Origin: Myrica gale
Taxonomy: Eukaryota; Streptophyta; Magnoliopsida; Fagales; Myricaceae
Direction: 5' to 3'
Length of the DNA stretch: 64,000 bases
Assembly: GCA_963930655.1 (NCBI GenBank)
Contig: OZ005600.1
Location: forward strand, 3,723,501 to 3,787,500
Shown: piece by piece, positions 1 through 11,267 of the stretch
Position numbering within the stretch: the first letter of the stretch is position 1
Layout of the letters: every line of letters begins with the position of its first letter
Made by a program: the position numbers and the translations under genes
The notes under the pieces: generated by a model
The model's input: the letters and a program-made list of their open reading frames with translations, nothing else
Database searches by the model: none
Told to the model about the DNA's origin: nothing

Positions 1-1475
1 GCTTTCATAAGTGCCTTATATAAAGAAATTAATATTAGTACAACAGAAGAAGTTTGGTGGTTCATTAACCAATAGCAGGGAAGACCTTTTTTGTAGTGGG
101 CTTTGATTAGGCATCTTCGATTACTATATATAATAAACAATGCCTTTTGGGGTTTGAGATCGGAAGATTCTTTTTCGTGCTTTGGCAGATGCTTAACACT
201 TTGTGATATCAAAAGAGACATGGGGTGAGTGGAGGGACTCGAAAAGTGTCCTATTCTAAATGATGGAATTGCCTGAAATCTTGGCTTGTTAATTAATGGC
301 GACTAATCGGTGTTAGTACTTCAAGCGAGCCAAACAGTTCTGTAAGATTTCACATATATATTTATATAGAATTCCCCCCTGATTGTTTTCATTCTTTTTC
401 ATGACGCTTGGAATATTGTAGGCTCTGGGGATGTAACACTAAAATAAGCTAATCATATATATTGATATTATCCGCCCTGGATGCCCATGGTTTACTTATT
501 GCTACGATTTGCGTTACAAAAAAGAGATCACAAGGAAGTCTGGAGGGATTATCTCAGTCAGTGAAAAGCCTCAAGATCATTGAGGACAGGTTTTATAGGT
601 TTTATGCTCATAAAGCAACATATCCCCGAGCTGCTTTAAGAATGGGCTGATCATCAGCGCGCGCGCGGCGGCCAGTTTGAGGTTGTTGGATATCCAATAT
701 ATCTAATTAGTCTTACACCGCGAAAAGCTAAATGATGTCAACAAACATAAGAAAATGGAGTTGGAAATATGCCCCCTTTCACCACTTTTGGGACCCATGT
801 ACAGAAAACACCACTTAAGTGCTAATTTGGCTTTATTCCCATTCTGCCCATCCACAAGAAACAAGACTCTCCCGTCTCCTACTACATGCGGAATGATTAA
901 TAAATGCCGCAATTCTGTCAACATTCTCACATTAAAAAAAAAGTGTGATCTTAGAGCATCAACTTTGCCCCCACTTGGTCTCCCGCAATGAAATGAACAG
1001 AATATATATCATAAATCCTTTTTCAACCAATTAATGGTACTAATCTAGAGGAGGCAGAATTATTGTGGCATATATCGATCTGTTGGCTGCCACATAACCA
1101 ACCTACTGGGCATGTATATGATAGGGTGGATTATCTCCGTACAATACAGATATGATTATGTGCTGAGACACTACTAACGGAACGTCTTTGGTTGATAGAA
1201 ATTTCAAGCAGCTAGATAATCCAAACTTATTAAGGAAACCCAGAAAAATGAATAAAAAGGGAGACAATTACATTGTGGGTGTACCGTATATACACATATT
1301 GTTTAGGACAATTATCAGCTGAAGTGCTCATGAGGTTCTTAGGGTCGAAGCTTAATTTCGTGCAATATTGTACCACAAGTACTTAATTCTTTCAGCAGAT
1401 CATGCCCCCCTTTAATTAAGTAAATATTGTTGCGCGTTGGATTTTTTGTGATTTTATTATGATAGTGGAAGGTGG
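1..1475. other. intergenic, no gene seen
   Basis: AT-rich DNA with no open frame resembling a known protein and no exon-like GC rise. It ends at the 3-bp target-site duplication of the CACTA element that begins at 1479. Confidence 0.6.
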
Positions 1476-2462
1476 GAACACTACAAGAAAACCGATCAAT
1501 AACGACAATGGGTTTCGTAGAAAAAATGGCATAAGTCGTCGTAAATACTCTTTAGCCACGATAAAGGGTCGTCGAAGCTTCGTCGTGGTTGCTGCGTCCA
1601 GAGAACTCATCCTGGACGACTCAATTCCTCCGACGGGAAAGAAGGCAACGATGACCATAAAGTTCGTTGGGAGACGCTTATGCAACCGTCGGTGATAAGG
1701 ACCGCGAGTGGGTTGGGATGGTCACTGCTGCTTTGCGCCAACGAGGCCACATCGTCAGGAATGCCACATAATTCGTCGACAACCCCAAGCCGTCGGCCAT
1801 ATCATTTTCTAGTTTATGTTTTCTCTTCAGCCACAAAGTTCGAAGGTCTCCACCATAGCGTTCCTTTTTTGTTTGTTTTGTAATTTGGCATTTTCCTTAA
1901 GGAATTGAGTTCTACGTAGATTTATTTCAAGATGTAGTCAAGAGAAAAAAAATCAACTAAGAACTCTGTTAACTGCAAATCAACTTCGAAAGAACTCAGA
2001 TTCATATATGTAAAGAGATTTTACAGATTTACATTCCTCAAAAGCATTGTTTCCTTTACTAACAAAAAAAAAATACCTCTTCAACCTCGTAAATTCTGTA
2101 CTTAAATTCTAATAGGGTTCCAACTATTTCCTTATAGAATCAACCATGCTGCAACTCTGCTTTCATAGGGAATTCCTCAACACTGACTTGTTGGAGGTCA
2201 CTTAGTTGTGCAATGGTTGTATTCGGGACGTGAGAACTTTCCTGCTAGCATTACTGCAAGAAAATATTTTTGCCCATGAATTGTTTGTCAGATTGCCTAA
2301 ACTAAATCTATTACAAGAGATTATAAAAAAAAGTAGCTGGACTACTGTTTTTTAGAAGTCAAAGCACGATCATGTAACAAACAAGCAAATTGAAGTAAAA
2401 TGAATGCCTCTGGGCATCCTAGGACAGAAGCAAGCAAGCAGTAATGTCAAAGGAGCTTGTAC

Positions 2463-2534
2463 CTCTTAATAATTCTACAGCTTCATCTAGGACAAGGTTC
2501 GACAACTGGTCATAACCTTTCAAGGTCCTTGTGA
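2463..2534 (-). pseudogene. LSM7: captured LSM7-like exon, copy 1
   Basis: A 72-bp exon-like block on the minus strand is bounded by TTTCAG at its 5' side and GTACAAG at its 3' side, so both splice dinucleotides survive. It encodes a peptide matching the core of the Sm-like protein LSm7, with TLKGYDQL and NLVLDEAVE intact. LSm7 is a subunit of the LSm1-7 (mRNA decay) and LSm2-8 (U6 snRNA) rings. No start codon or other LSM7 exon was found nearby, so this is a fragment carried by the CACTA element. The identification rests on recalled family consensus and should be tested by BLASTP. Confidence 0.68.
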
Positions 2535-2704
2535 CTGAAACATAATATAAATAACTCCATCAGGTCACTAAAAGGAAATCATGGTTCAACCAAGAACCCA
2601 AAAGCAAATAACCAGAAGAGTACAATGGGCATGAAATTCATAACAGATTCTCTAGGCATCCTAGGACAGAAGCAAGCAAGCAGTAATGTCAAAGGAGCTT
2701 GTAC

Positions 2705-2776
2705 CTCTCAATAATTCTGCAGCTTCATCTAGGACAAGGTTCGACAACTGGTCATAACCTTTCAAGGTCCTTGTGA
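2705..2776 (-). pseudogene. LSM7: captured LSM7-like exon, copy 2
   Basis: Second unit of the tandem repeat, offset exactly 242 bp from copy 1. It has the same splice boundaries and the same peptide apart from silent or near-silent changes. A transcript crossing the element on the minus strand could in principle splice both copies, repeating the Sm-fold segment. Confidence 0.66.
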
Positions 2777-2954
2777 CTGAAACATAATATAAATAACTCC
2801 ATCAGGTCACTAAAAGGAAATCATGGTTCAACCAAGAACCCAAAAGCAAATAACCAGAAGAGTACAATGGGCATGAAATTCATAACAGATTCTCTAGGCA
2901 TCCTAGGACAGAAGCAAGCAAGCAGTAATGTCAATGAAGCTTGTATAGTTGTAC

Positions 2955-2982
2955 CTCTCAAGAATTCTACAGTTTCATCCAA
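2955..2982 (-). pseudogene. remnant of a third LSM7-like exon
   Basis: The first 28 bp or so match the 3' half of the exon in copies 1 and 2, including the donor side. The sequence then diverges. It marks the decayed end of the tandem array. Confidence 0.5.
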
Positions 2983-4480
2983 GATGGGCATGGAGAGTAC
3001 ACGCTAGAGCATCATTGGGGCAATACACATTGTTGGAGACCAAAAGCACGTGGATGTGAAAAAGGAAGAAAATTGAAGATAGAAACATATATATTTTTGC
3101 TCAAGATTGATGGCAAAATATACCCTTAGTCCATTAAAGCTCCCGCATGTATAACCATACAGGAAAAGCAGAGGTAAAAGGCCAAGTTAGACTAACGAAA
3201 CAAAATAGAGTCTCGCCCATATTATCATCTCTGCTACACCTTTTTCCCCAAAGATCAAACTTTTAATTAAAACACATAAATAACACATAAACATAACTGC
3301 TTAGCCCTCAATTTTCTGCTTCTTCTTTTCCCTACATGCTCTCAACAATCAAGTGGGAATACATGTTTGAAAACTAAAAGTTACACATTTTAAAATCCAA
3401 AGTTACACAAAAGGATGCCCTGCTGTTGATTTAAGTTCAACCAACATTTTCTTGACAACCAAACATGTATTATCATTGGAATAAAAGAAAACAGATTCTC
3501 ATTCATCGATATGTATTTAGAGATGAGAAAAGCAAGAACAGAACAAATGATTATTATTAATTTATTTCTTCAAAAAGAGTTGCATCCACGATCACAAGAC
3601 ATGATCAGCACTAACAAGTTTTGCACATGAAAACCGGTACAACACACGTAGGCAAAGAGTCACACACAGAAGGGGAAAATCAAATAGATCATCACACATG
3701 GGTACGGAATTAGATAAGGGAAAATCCGGGAGCGGCCACTGAAGCAGAGATCTTCAAAGGATCGCACACTACTTAGAAGAGGTATGGCTCTGAGAACCCT
3801 CGCCAGCATGAGAGACATCTTACCCCCAAAATTGCACTGCTGCCATTCAGGAAATTTTGCCCAAACTTTAGTTCGAGTTTTCAGGAGATCTTTTGTCTCC
3901 AGTGCTCTACCGCACTATTTTGCCCCCTTAGTTTGGTTTGAAATCCCTTATTCTCTAGCAACCACATGATTTTCGCGCCACTATAGAAGGCTAAATTATC
4001 GACGATTGGTTTTTTTGTCGACAATATTAACTCTTCTGACAACAACTTTCGTCATTAATAATTGTTAAGATTGTTGTCGACCACATTACGTTGATTGATA
4101 AAAAAAACTCTAGCGCAAAAGTACTTTCAGCCACCATATATTTTGTTTCGTCACTATAGATTACTTTTTTGCCACCATATTTGGTTCGTAGTTAAGAATG
4201 CGGTGGCTAAAGGCCAAGTTTCTTGTAGTGGAACTATATATATCAAAAAGAAGTTCGGGTGAAAAATATCCTAAGGACAAATTTCCCATATGTTAGAATT
4301 AAACCATTTCCTTTTAGCGACTTCCTCAATCAAGTTAATTAAATGTTACCTCTCCTAAGACTCCTTTCACAATCTACAGAAGGAAACTACTGATCAAATC
4401 CACTACCTCACGCGATCACATGCCAATAAACAACCCACCAAAATTACACCTCAGATATGCTCACAAATATATACTGTGCC

Positions 4481-4503
4481 GAGAGAGAGAGAGAGAGAGA
4501 GAG
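4481..4503. repeat. (GA)n microsatellite
   Basis: About eleven GA units in a row. Confidence 0.95.
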
Positions 4504-4822
4504 GAACATGGTCAGTTTTTATCAACTCGAACAAGAAATTCATTGATTGAATACGAATGTGAAGAGACTCTTATAGGAGACCTTAGTGGAAAAGCATCAT
4601 TTCTTGTCTCCCACTAAGGAGAATGACGTGGAAATGCACTTTCTTTTTGACAATTGTACGTACCCTATTAAGAAAAGCAAGTTAATTAAGCAACCACCTT
4701 TAACTTTCTCTAAGTCCATTCTGCACTACATTGTTCTCCAATTTCCTTAAGTCTCTCACAGCTGGCTAGTAGCCGCAACAACATATATACGTTTTCAAGA
4801 CGTCGCGTATTTTATAATTTAA

Positions 4823-4825
<3 letters not shown>

Positions 4826-4853
<28 letters not shown>
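4826..4853. repeat. (TA)n microsatellite
   Basis: About fourteen TA units in a row. Confidence 0.95.
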
Positions 4854-4856
<3 letters not shown>

Positions 4857-6705
4857 GACTTAACAAAAGAAAATATCTAATTTCTACTTTAGTTTTGTTC
4901 ACCGGCCTCTTTTACTCTCCTATAAATTAAATGCCCTCCACAAACTCCAAAGTCGACCAATATTTTAGTGTTGAAGTGATTTTCCCCGTCATATATACTA
5001 TAGTGAGAAATTAATTAGTCAGAAGGATCGACTTTATAGCCAAATAGAATATTTCTAATGGGGCCGTAATATATAAATTAATACAATATTGAACCAGCTA
5101 GCTTGAAGCTCCTTTGAAAGATGCCCAGAGGATGAATGACAAAAACTAATTTGGCGAGCTGTGTGAGAAATTATAGGCGGACACCGTCATGTCAAGACCT
5201 GTCTTACATCTTGTAAGGATGACATGCTGTCATGCGTAAGCTTAGGGCATTTTGGTCCTCTCTGCAAGTCGTAAGGATCTTTCTTAGAAAGGAGGTGAGA
5301 TATTGGGCTGCTGGCTAAGTTTTTGAGAATTCAGATGTGCATTATTGGCCTAGTATTATCTTACACATGCATGCATGACAGATAAACTGATAAACTCAAA
5401 AGCTTAGCATCATAGCATGAAGTGCTATCACAGGCCCTTCTTATACAAACACCATAGTCATGATGTGACCGTAGGGTTGGCTTTGTCACAGTATTCATAC
5501 TCGGGTGACGTGGAATATTCTGAGGAATATGTCCTTAAACCATAAAAAAAAACTATTTGTACACAGTGACAGATCGAGACCTTTTTTCAGGCCATTCAAC
5601 AGAACAATTATTAACAAATTTGTGTCTCCAAGCCGTCGCGTCCATAAAGTTTTAAAAAGCAGAAACAAAGAACAACTTTTGATGGAGAACAAATGCATCG
5701 CCGGCGGCCAGGCACCTTATGAAATACTTCGGGCCCAAGAAAGGAGAGGCCAAATTAGATATATATATAGGGTACTCTTCACAAGAGACGAGATGCCCCT
5801 ATTGTCCAATACGGATATGCATGAATATATATGGCACTTGGATGGGATCGGCTGAGGAATACGATTGATGATCTATTCTTTTGGGTGATTACCTGAACAA
5901 TCTAACTTAAAATTTGCATTTTTGTACTTAACTGGGTTCTACAAGTACATGCCATTAATAGCACACATTCATATAATTCCCTTCCATGCATGCCAGATTA
6001 GCCTATATATATCCTTACCGACACAGCCAAGCTAAAATGAAGATTACACCAAAAGCCAACCAAGTGGGGGGTTTTTTGGTACCCTTAATAAGTGATATTA
6101 GTCTCAGGAGAAGTGAAAGGGAGGGATTCAAATTAACTATACGCACTAAATTTTAGGTCCAGACTTTGCATTTCCTTATTGGCAAAACAAGGCTAAAAGC
6201 TAGGGCTGTTACAAGCTTAAAGCAAATGCCAAGCTCCACCCCGCCCCTTCTCTTCTTTTGAACGAGTAACTTCTGTAAAGAGATCGCTTCGATTAACTAA
6301 TCACGAACAGTACTGTTCAATAGTCTCAACTCTCAAGCTTCTTATTCTGCCCATCAATGTGATGGGTTCAAACATTAATGAAAGAAATGAGAAATTAATC
6401 AGAAAACTGCCGATATTTAATTTGAACCCAAAACTGGACAACGATATTGTTCAAGGCAAAGGTGATAATTTATTGCCCAAAACATCTCTATTAATGCTCA
6501 TTAGTTTACACATCCGCGCAACTGCTAGAACAGAAACCAATAAATGGGACAAACTTCCCCAAAAAAGAAGATAGAGAATAACCAGCAAAAGGAGTACTAA
6601 GACCGAAGGCACAAGACAAGCATCTTCTACCTACGAGAAACAAAAATTTTCCTTCTCTATCTACCAGTGAAGGTGCAGGAAAAAAAATCAGCGAAGCTAA
6701 AGTAT

Positions 6706-7014
6706 CTAAACTTGCTCGCTAGGGCAAGTTGAAGGAATGGAAGGTGTAGCCAAGTACGTGGGCTTTTCGTCCCCGGCCATTATGACGACAATCGTTGGCT
6801 CAGTGTCAACCACTGTGCCCATGATCTTTGCTGGCTTGTCTTCATTTTCATGACCAGATGAATTGGAGGCACGTTTTCTGTACGAGCATAATAAGATGAT
6901 CAATGCCACGGCTAGAAGTAACAACGTTAGAGCTAGGCTGCCAAAGAGGTATGGTACCGGAGACTTCCATAGCCGGACCCCGGAGGCAGATGAGGGCATG
7001 CTTGCAGCCTTCAC
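6706..7014 (-). CDS. GDU: GLUTAMINE DUMPER-like membrane protein
   Basis: Single-exon gene for a 102-residue protein of the plant-specific GDU family. Known members are small single-pass membrane proteins that raise amino-acid export; in Arabidopsis GDU1 the conserved VIMAG motif is needed for function and for interaction with the LOG2 ubiquitin ligase. Seen here: a short N-terminus with the family-typical SPVPYLFG lead-in, a hydrophobic segment at about residues 23-44, a basic stop-transfer stretch, an acidic linker, VIMAG at residues 77-81, and PTYLA just after it. Length is typical and nothing is missing. The first Met is used, and a TATA box lies about 120 bp upstream. A second GDU gene on the same strand at 18058-18369 suggests tandem duplication, now split by a copia insertion. 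Which numbered Arabidopsis GDU it matches cannot be decided by eye. Confidence 0.93.
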   Translation of the reverse strand: MKAASMPSSASGVRLWKSPVPYLFGSLALTLLLLAVALIILLCSYRKRASNSSGHENEDKPAKIMGTVVDTEPTIVVIMAGDEKPTYLATPSIPSTCPSEQV

Positions 7015-7133
7015 ATCTCTCTTTCCTGCTTTCTACACTCTTCTTTCTTTTTCTCCCTTTAGCTCAGACTCTCTCTTTCTTCATTTCTTAGTTAATTGTG
7101 TTGGTGCGAAATGAGGTTGTGGCAGGTTCACGA

Positions 7134-7141
7134 ATTTATAG
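7134..7141 (-). promoter_or_regulatory. TATA box of the GDU gene at 6706-7014
   Basis: CTATAAAT on the minus strand, about 120 bp before the start codon, a normal distance for a plant core promoter with a short 5' UTR. Confidence 0.6.
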
Positions 7142-9680
7142 GGAGGAGTTTGGATTTCTTGGGTTTCTGTGCGGCTAGCTTTTCAGACGGATAATCAGAT
7201 CGTAAGAACTCTACTTAAAGTAGAATTTAAGGTAAATCTTATAAAAACTTCAGCTTGAAAAGAAAATCATATTTATATATCTTTAAATCTATGGTTGGAC
7301 GTAGGTCCACATGTCTCCCACTACATCATGTGAGCACACAGCATGCCGCGGAAAACTTGCGTTATTTAAAACCACATTTTTCAAGTGGCTCTTCCAACAA
7401 GCTGTCCACTAAATAATTACAACCGATCTACCGAAGTTTTCCACACTCCCCAACATTCTGAGTGCCAAACTCCTATTCTCTCCTTCCAACGGCGAGTGCT
7501 GTCCAGAGAAAAAAAGAGACCAACAGGGAGGAAAAGAAAATCTGCTTCGGAAGTCCCACAACTTTCCCAAGTCATTCCAACCCATCCATAATTATGATAT
7601 CGATCCAGCTTTACACATCCGAGCCATCACGTCCACCAACCCATGACAATATGTTTAGACTGCAAATTCATCATGCCGCCCCTTTATATACGTCACATAG
7701 TAAGAGAAGTTTGAATTTGTTTTCTAGACGAAGATCGTGATTAATGCGACACTTTTCTCTCATTCCTTCCTTTTTCCTTGAATCTCTAGATTTTCCTAAT
7801 TAAATCTTAAGTACGGATATCGAACAGTGGTACGCATGAGGGGAAGCTTCCTGCCCTCCTACAGTAGGTCATCCTTTCTATCCATTTTTGACAATTATGA
7901 CGTCACATAAACATTGGAATGATTCGATCTGCGAAACATACCTGCTAATTCTTTTCTCCTTCGGCCTCCTTTAAATGGATAAGATCATAAGATATATATC
8001 CCATTGCGTGACTTCCAACAAGTAATAATTTCACGGGCAGAAACAGGCCGCTCGATCGAGTAGGTATAGTACTATTACTGTAAAACAAGAAACCGTGAAT
8101 GCACATAGGAATAAGAATTAGGTTCTCCGTTCTTCTGCTAATTCTTTCTCTGTCATGAGCTTCTTAATTAATTAGTAAGCACTATATATGACGCACGTTG
8201 TTATTTTGATTAAATATGGGGGCGAAAACGTGTGAATTACAGCTGAAATGATGTAGAAAACGTGTCAATTTTGATTGAACTTCTATATTCATGAAGAGGG
8301 CCAATTAGGCACGAGTGTACTCTGCTTTACATTTGTTCATTGAGGCTCTCATACAAGACTTATGTGGTCCAATTACATATGTAATGGAGGGCACTTTACT
8401 TTGCTTAAAGTTATTGGTCTGAGCATCCAATTAGTATAATATTTATTTGACATGCATTAATTATAGAGTCGCAGCAAAGCTGTCATAACCTTATTGATTA
8501 GAAGAAATTTCTCATAACTTGCTTGCTAAGAATTGGGTTTAGGAATAATCATGTATACTACAATTAAGCAGAGCTGGCATTTCACCCGCGTGCCAAATTA
8601 AGGAAAGCTGGGATGAACAATACCAAACCCTAAGTCTTATTCCTTAGCTCTTTCCAACAATTTACACGTACAGTAGTACTGTTTGCTTTGCGGGAAAAGG
8701 AGAGGTAAACCGGGTATATCCTCTGGTTGGTGTAGCGGCTTCGGAGGAAAGAAGGAAATGTGATTCATGTAAGACCTACATGGATGCTGTAAAGAAAAAG
8801 TAATGTGGGAATTAAAGATTAGGTCTGATTTGGAAAGGTTTACCTTGTCCCCCAAGGAGACTGCAGCTATAGATCATGCTAGATTACGCTAGTTTCCGTG
8901 CTTCTAACAACAGTACCGGCTGCAAAAGTAACACAATATATTGTTGGCGGATCAGTGTTCCCAACGACGACAGCGCCCATTGAATTTATCTTTTTACGAC
9001 GCGGCAAAACGTATATAGCAAATTAAGGATTCTTCTGGCCACAATAAGTGACGATTTTTCGCGTGGTGGAAAAATCGGTACCCAAATGAGAAGCTCACTA
9101 AAAATGTGGATTACTTATTATATATGCAGACTGGCCTTGTCATGAAATAATCATACCATATTAATGTCTTCCACTAACGAATTGATGAGGTGGAAATGCA
9201 CTTTCCTTTAGACTAATTTGCCAGCCCTAAGAAAAAAAAAAACCCACATCTTTTTACTTACTCTTATGTCCATTCTAAATTAGCTTTTTCACATTTCTCA
9301 CTCCACCAATATTCACAGTGCCTAGAATACATCTTCGAGCCGCCACGTACGTCGTCTGTTGACCTAATCTAGGGGCCGAGTTCTAAACGCAATTGTCTTC
9401 CCTCCTGTCAAACATTAGTTGGTTTTAACACTAGATTATAATTAAATAGCAAACTGGAAGACCTCTTTCGTATAATTAATTAGGACAACGGAAAGCATGG
9501 GTTCTAAGTGGTTAGCGAAGGCAATTAAGTCAGCATATTCTATCCTTTGGTGTTTTCCCATTACCCAACTTCAAATTCGTCCATGTTTTACACCTGTCCC
9601 TAAGTAGTGGTGGTCGATCCATCCGCTAAAGAAGTGGATATGAGGGAAAGTTTATATTTGTGGCAGACTGTTGTTTAGGG
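7142..9680. other. intergenic, promoter side of GDU; no gene seen
   Basis: AT-rich DNA with no supported coding frame. The last 5 bases (9681-9685, GTAAT) form the left target-site duplication of the copia element. Confidence 0.5.
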
Positions 9681-9685
9681 GTAAT

Positions 9686-11253
9686 TGAAACTACGTTTAG
9701 ACCCTAGAATATACCTAGAGGGGGGGTGAATAGGTATTTAAAAACTAATACACCTCTCTTTAGAAGACCACAGAAAAACAAGTTCAAAAATAAATACACT
9801 TGCACTATTTAAAACCTATTCAAACAATATGATATAAGCACTTAACAGCAACCTCAAACAATCAAATTAAGAATGATTCAATCTTGACCAAATAGCTTTT
9901 AGAGAAACAATTACAGCAGCAATCACTACTCAATATATCAAAGACTCAAAACAGAAAAATCAAGATTGACATGTAACTTTGACAACTATCAATTAACAAT
10001 AATGAGATATAGTCAGCAACAATATGATCAACTTAATTATGATTTTTCAGCAATGTAAAATCTGCACTTCAAGAAATAATATCACAACAACAGCCTATAC
10101 AAATTTCAGCAAGCAACACTTAACGTATAAAGGATTTCTTGAACCTATTTCACACAAGAAATATTCTCAGACCCAACAATACAAATTCAAACTCTTAAGC
10201 AACAATATTCAACACTTCTAAGACTAATAACCAACAAAGATTCGGACAGAATTCAATAGTCACTAAGTTGACAATTTCAAGTTACCAATATCTTTCAGAT
10301 CTGCAAAATAATCAACAAGAAATAGTTAGTTGCAAAAATATCAAGAAAGAAGAGAATAGAATCAACACAGAAATTTTTGGTAACGAAGTGAAAAATTTCT
10401 CAAGAAGAACGTCTTCTGAGAAATAAAAAACACTCCGGGTGTTTCCACCAAGTCTTTCCACTAGAACGTCGGGATTTTACAATGGTGATCTAACCAAAAA
10501 CCTTTTGGCCTCAAGACCCCTTTTCCTATGTAAAATCACCCAAATCCACCGAATTGGGTTGGTGCCCAGCACCCACTCGAAGACCAGCAACTCTGGTGCT
10601 CGTTCTACAGCAGATCCCACGAACTCGTAGGCTTGAACTCCTCTGAAAACTTTCAGCAGCAGTTGTTCTTGAGAACCCACTCAAGAACCTCAACACTTGG
10701 TGATTCCAATCTTCAACAGCAAAGCAGTAAGAACATCCAGCCTTCAATCGACGATAAGGCTCACTGATCTTCCACCAGAGGGAAGATTACTCACTCTCAC
10801 AATCAGATCTGGTTAGAACAGAATTTTGCACAAGAGAGAAATGGGAGAAATCGAGTACAGAGAGAGTTCTTGAAGTTTCGAGATAATAGACGATGAGTCC
10901 ATACGTCAAAGTCATTTGGGAAAGTGATATATGGCTTTAGTGAGGGTAAATTTGTCAAAACGAAATTGTTTTGATGACTGGGCAACTTTCTAGAAGGGTA
11001 ATACGTTATCTGCAGAATTCCCGCTAGGCTGACCCAAGGCTAACCCAGCCAACCGAAAATCCATCTAACAGCTCAGTAACTGTCTCCCAACCATTCTAGA
11101 TGCACCCAGCACCTTCCAGACTCTTTCTCTTTAGCTCCACGTCCTTCCAGACTTAATCAAGTTGCTCTTACAATTCTAAAAATGGAAAAATACATTTATA
11201 CAAAGAATTGTTTTGACCATGGAAATTATGCCAATTTTACATAAGCACTTTCA
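9686..11253 (-). repeat. 3' LTR of the copia element
   Basis: 1,568 bp, the same length as the 5' LTR with no difference noticed. Identical LTRs imply a recent insertion, because both copies come from one template at integration. Confidence 0.95.
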
Positions 11254-11267
11254 ATCTCCCCCTTTGG
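11254..11267 (-). other. polypurine tract next to the 3' LTR
   Basis: Reads CCAAAGGGGGAGAT on the minus strand, directly abutting the 3' LTR; this is the expected primer for plus-strand DNA synthesis. Confidence 0.85.

Larger units (their letters stand above)
2414..2990. repeat. 242-bp tandem repeat, two full copies plus a partial third
   Basis: The string starting GCATCCTAGGACAG recurs at 2414, 2656 and 2898, exactly 242 bp apart. The first two units are nearly identical, differing by a few substitutions; the third decays after about 85 bp. Each unit contains an LSM7-like exon with its flanking intron sequence. The array lies wholly inside the CACTA element, so it arose during or after capture. 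Confidence 0.9.
1479..4230. mobile_element. non-autonomous CACTA (CMC/EnSpm) transposon carrying gene fragments
   Basis: The left end reads CACTACAAGAAA (1479-1490). The right end is its exact reverse complement (4219-4230). Both ends are flanked by the same 3-bp target-site duplication GAA (1476-1478 and 4231-4233), the size expected for CACTA elements. The 2,752-bp body has no transposase ORF, so movement would need enzymes supplied in trans. Regions just inside both ends are rich in CGAC/GTCG motifs, as expected for subterminal transposase-binding repeats. The interior holds a 242-bp tandem repeat containing an LSM7-like exon on the minus strand, which makes this a gene-capturing (Pack-CACTA-like) element. 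Borders are exact in the sequence; the capture is inferred from protein similarity. Confidence 0.88.
4234..6705. other. intergenic, no supported gene
   Basis: AT-rich DNA with a GA microsatellite and a TA microsatellite. A 116-codon open frame at 5505-5855 has no recognisable domain and is not called a gene. The right part is presumably the 3' flank of the GDU gene at 6706-7014. Confidence 0.5.

Noticed and set aside
2414-2990. CRISPR-like spaced repeat
   Set aside because: Long contiguous 242-bp units in a plant transposon, no short repeat/spacer pattern.
5505-5855. 116-codon plus-strand frame
   Set aside because: No domain, odd composition, overlapped by an opposite frame, no promoter or splice context.
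10024-10985. Short frames repeated at 15595-16556
   Set aside because: They are in the two LTRs of one element and are identical because the LTRs are.
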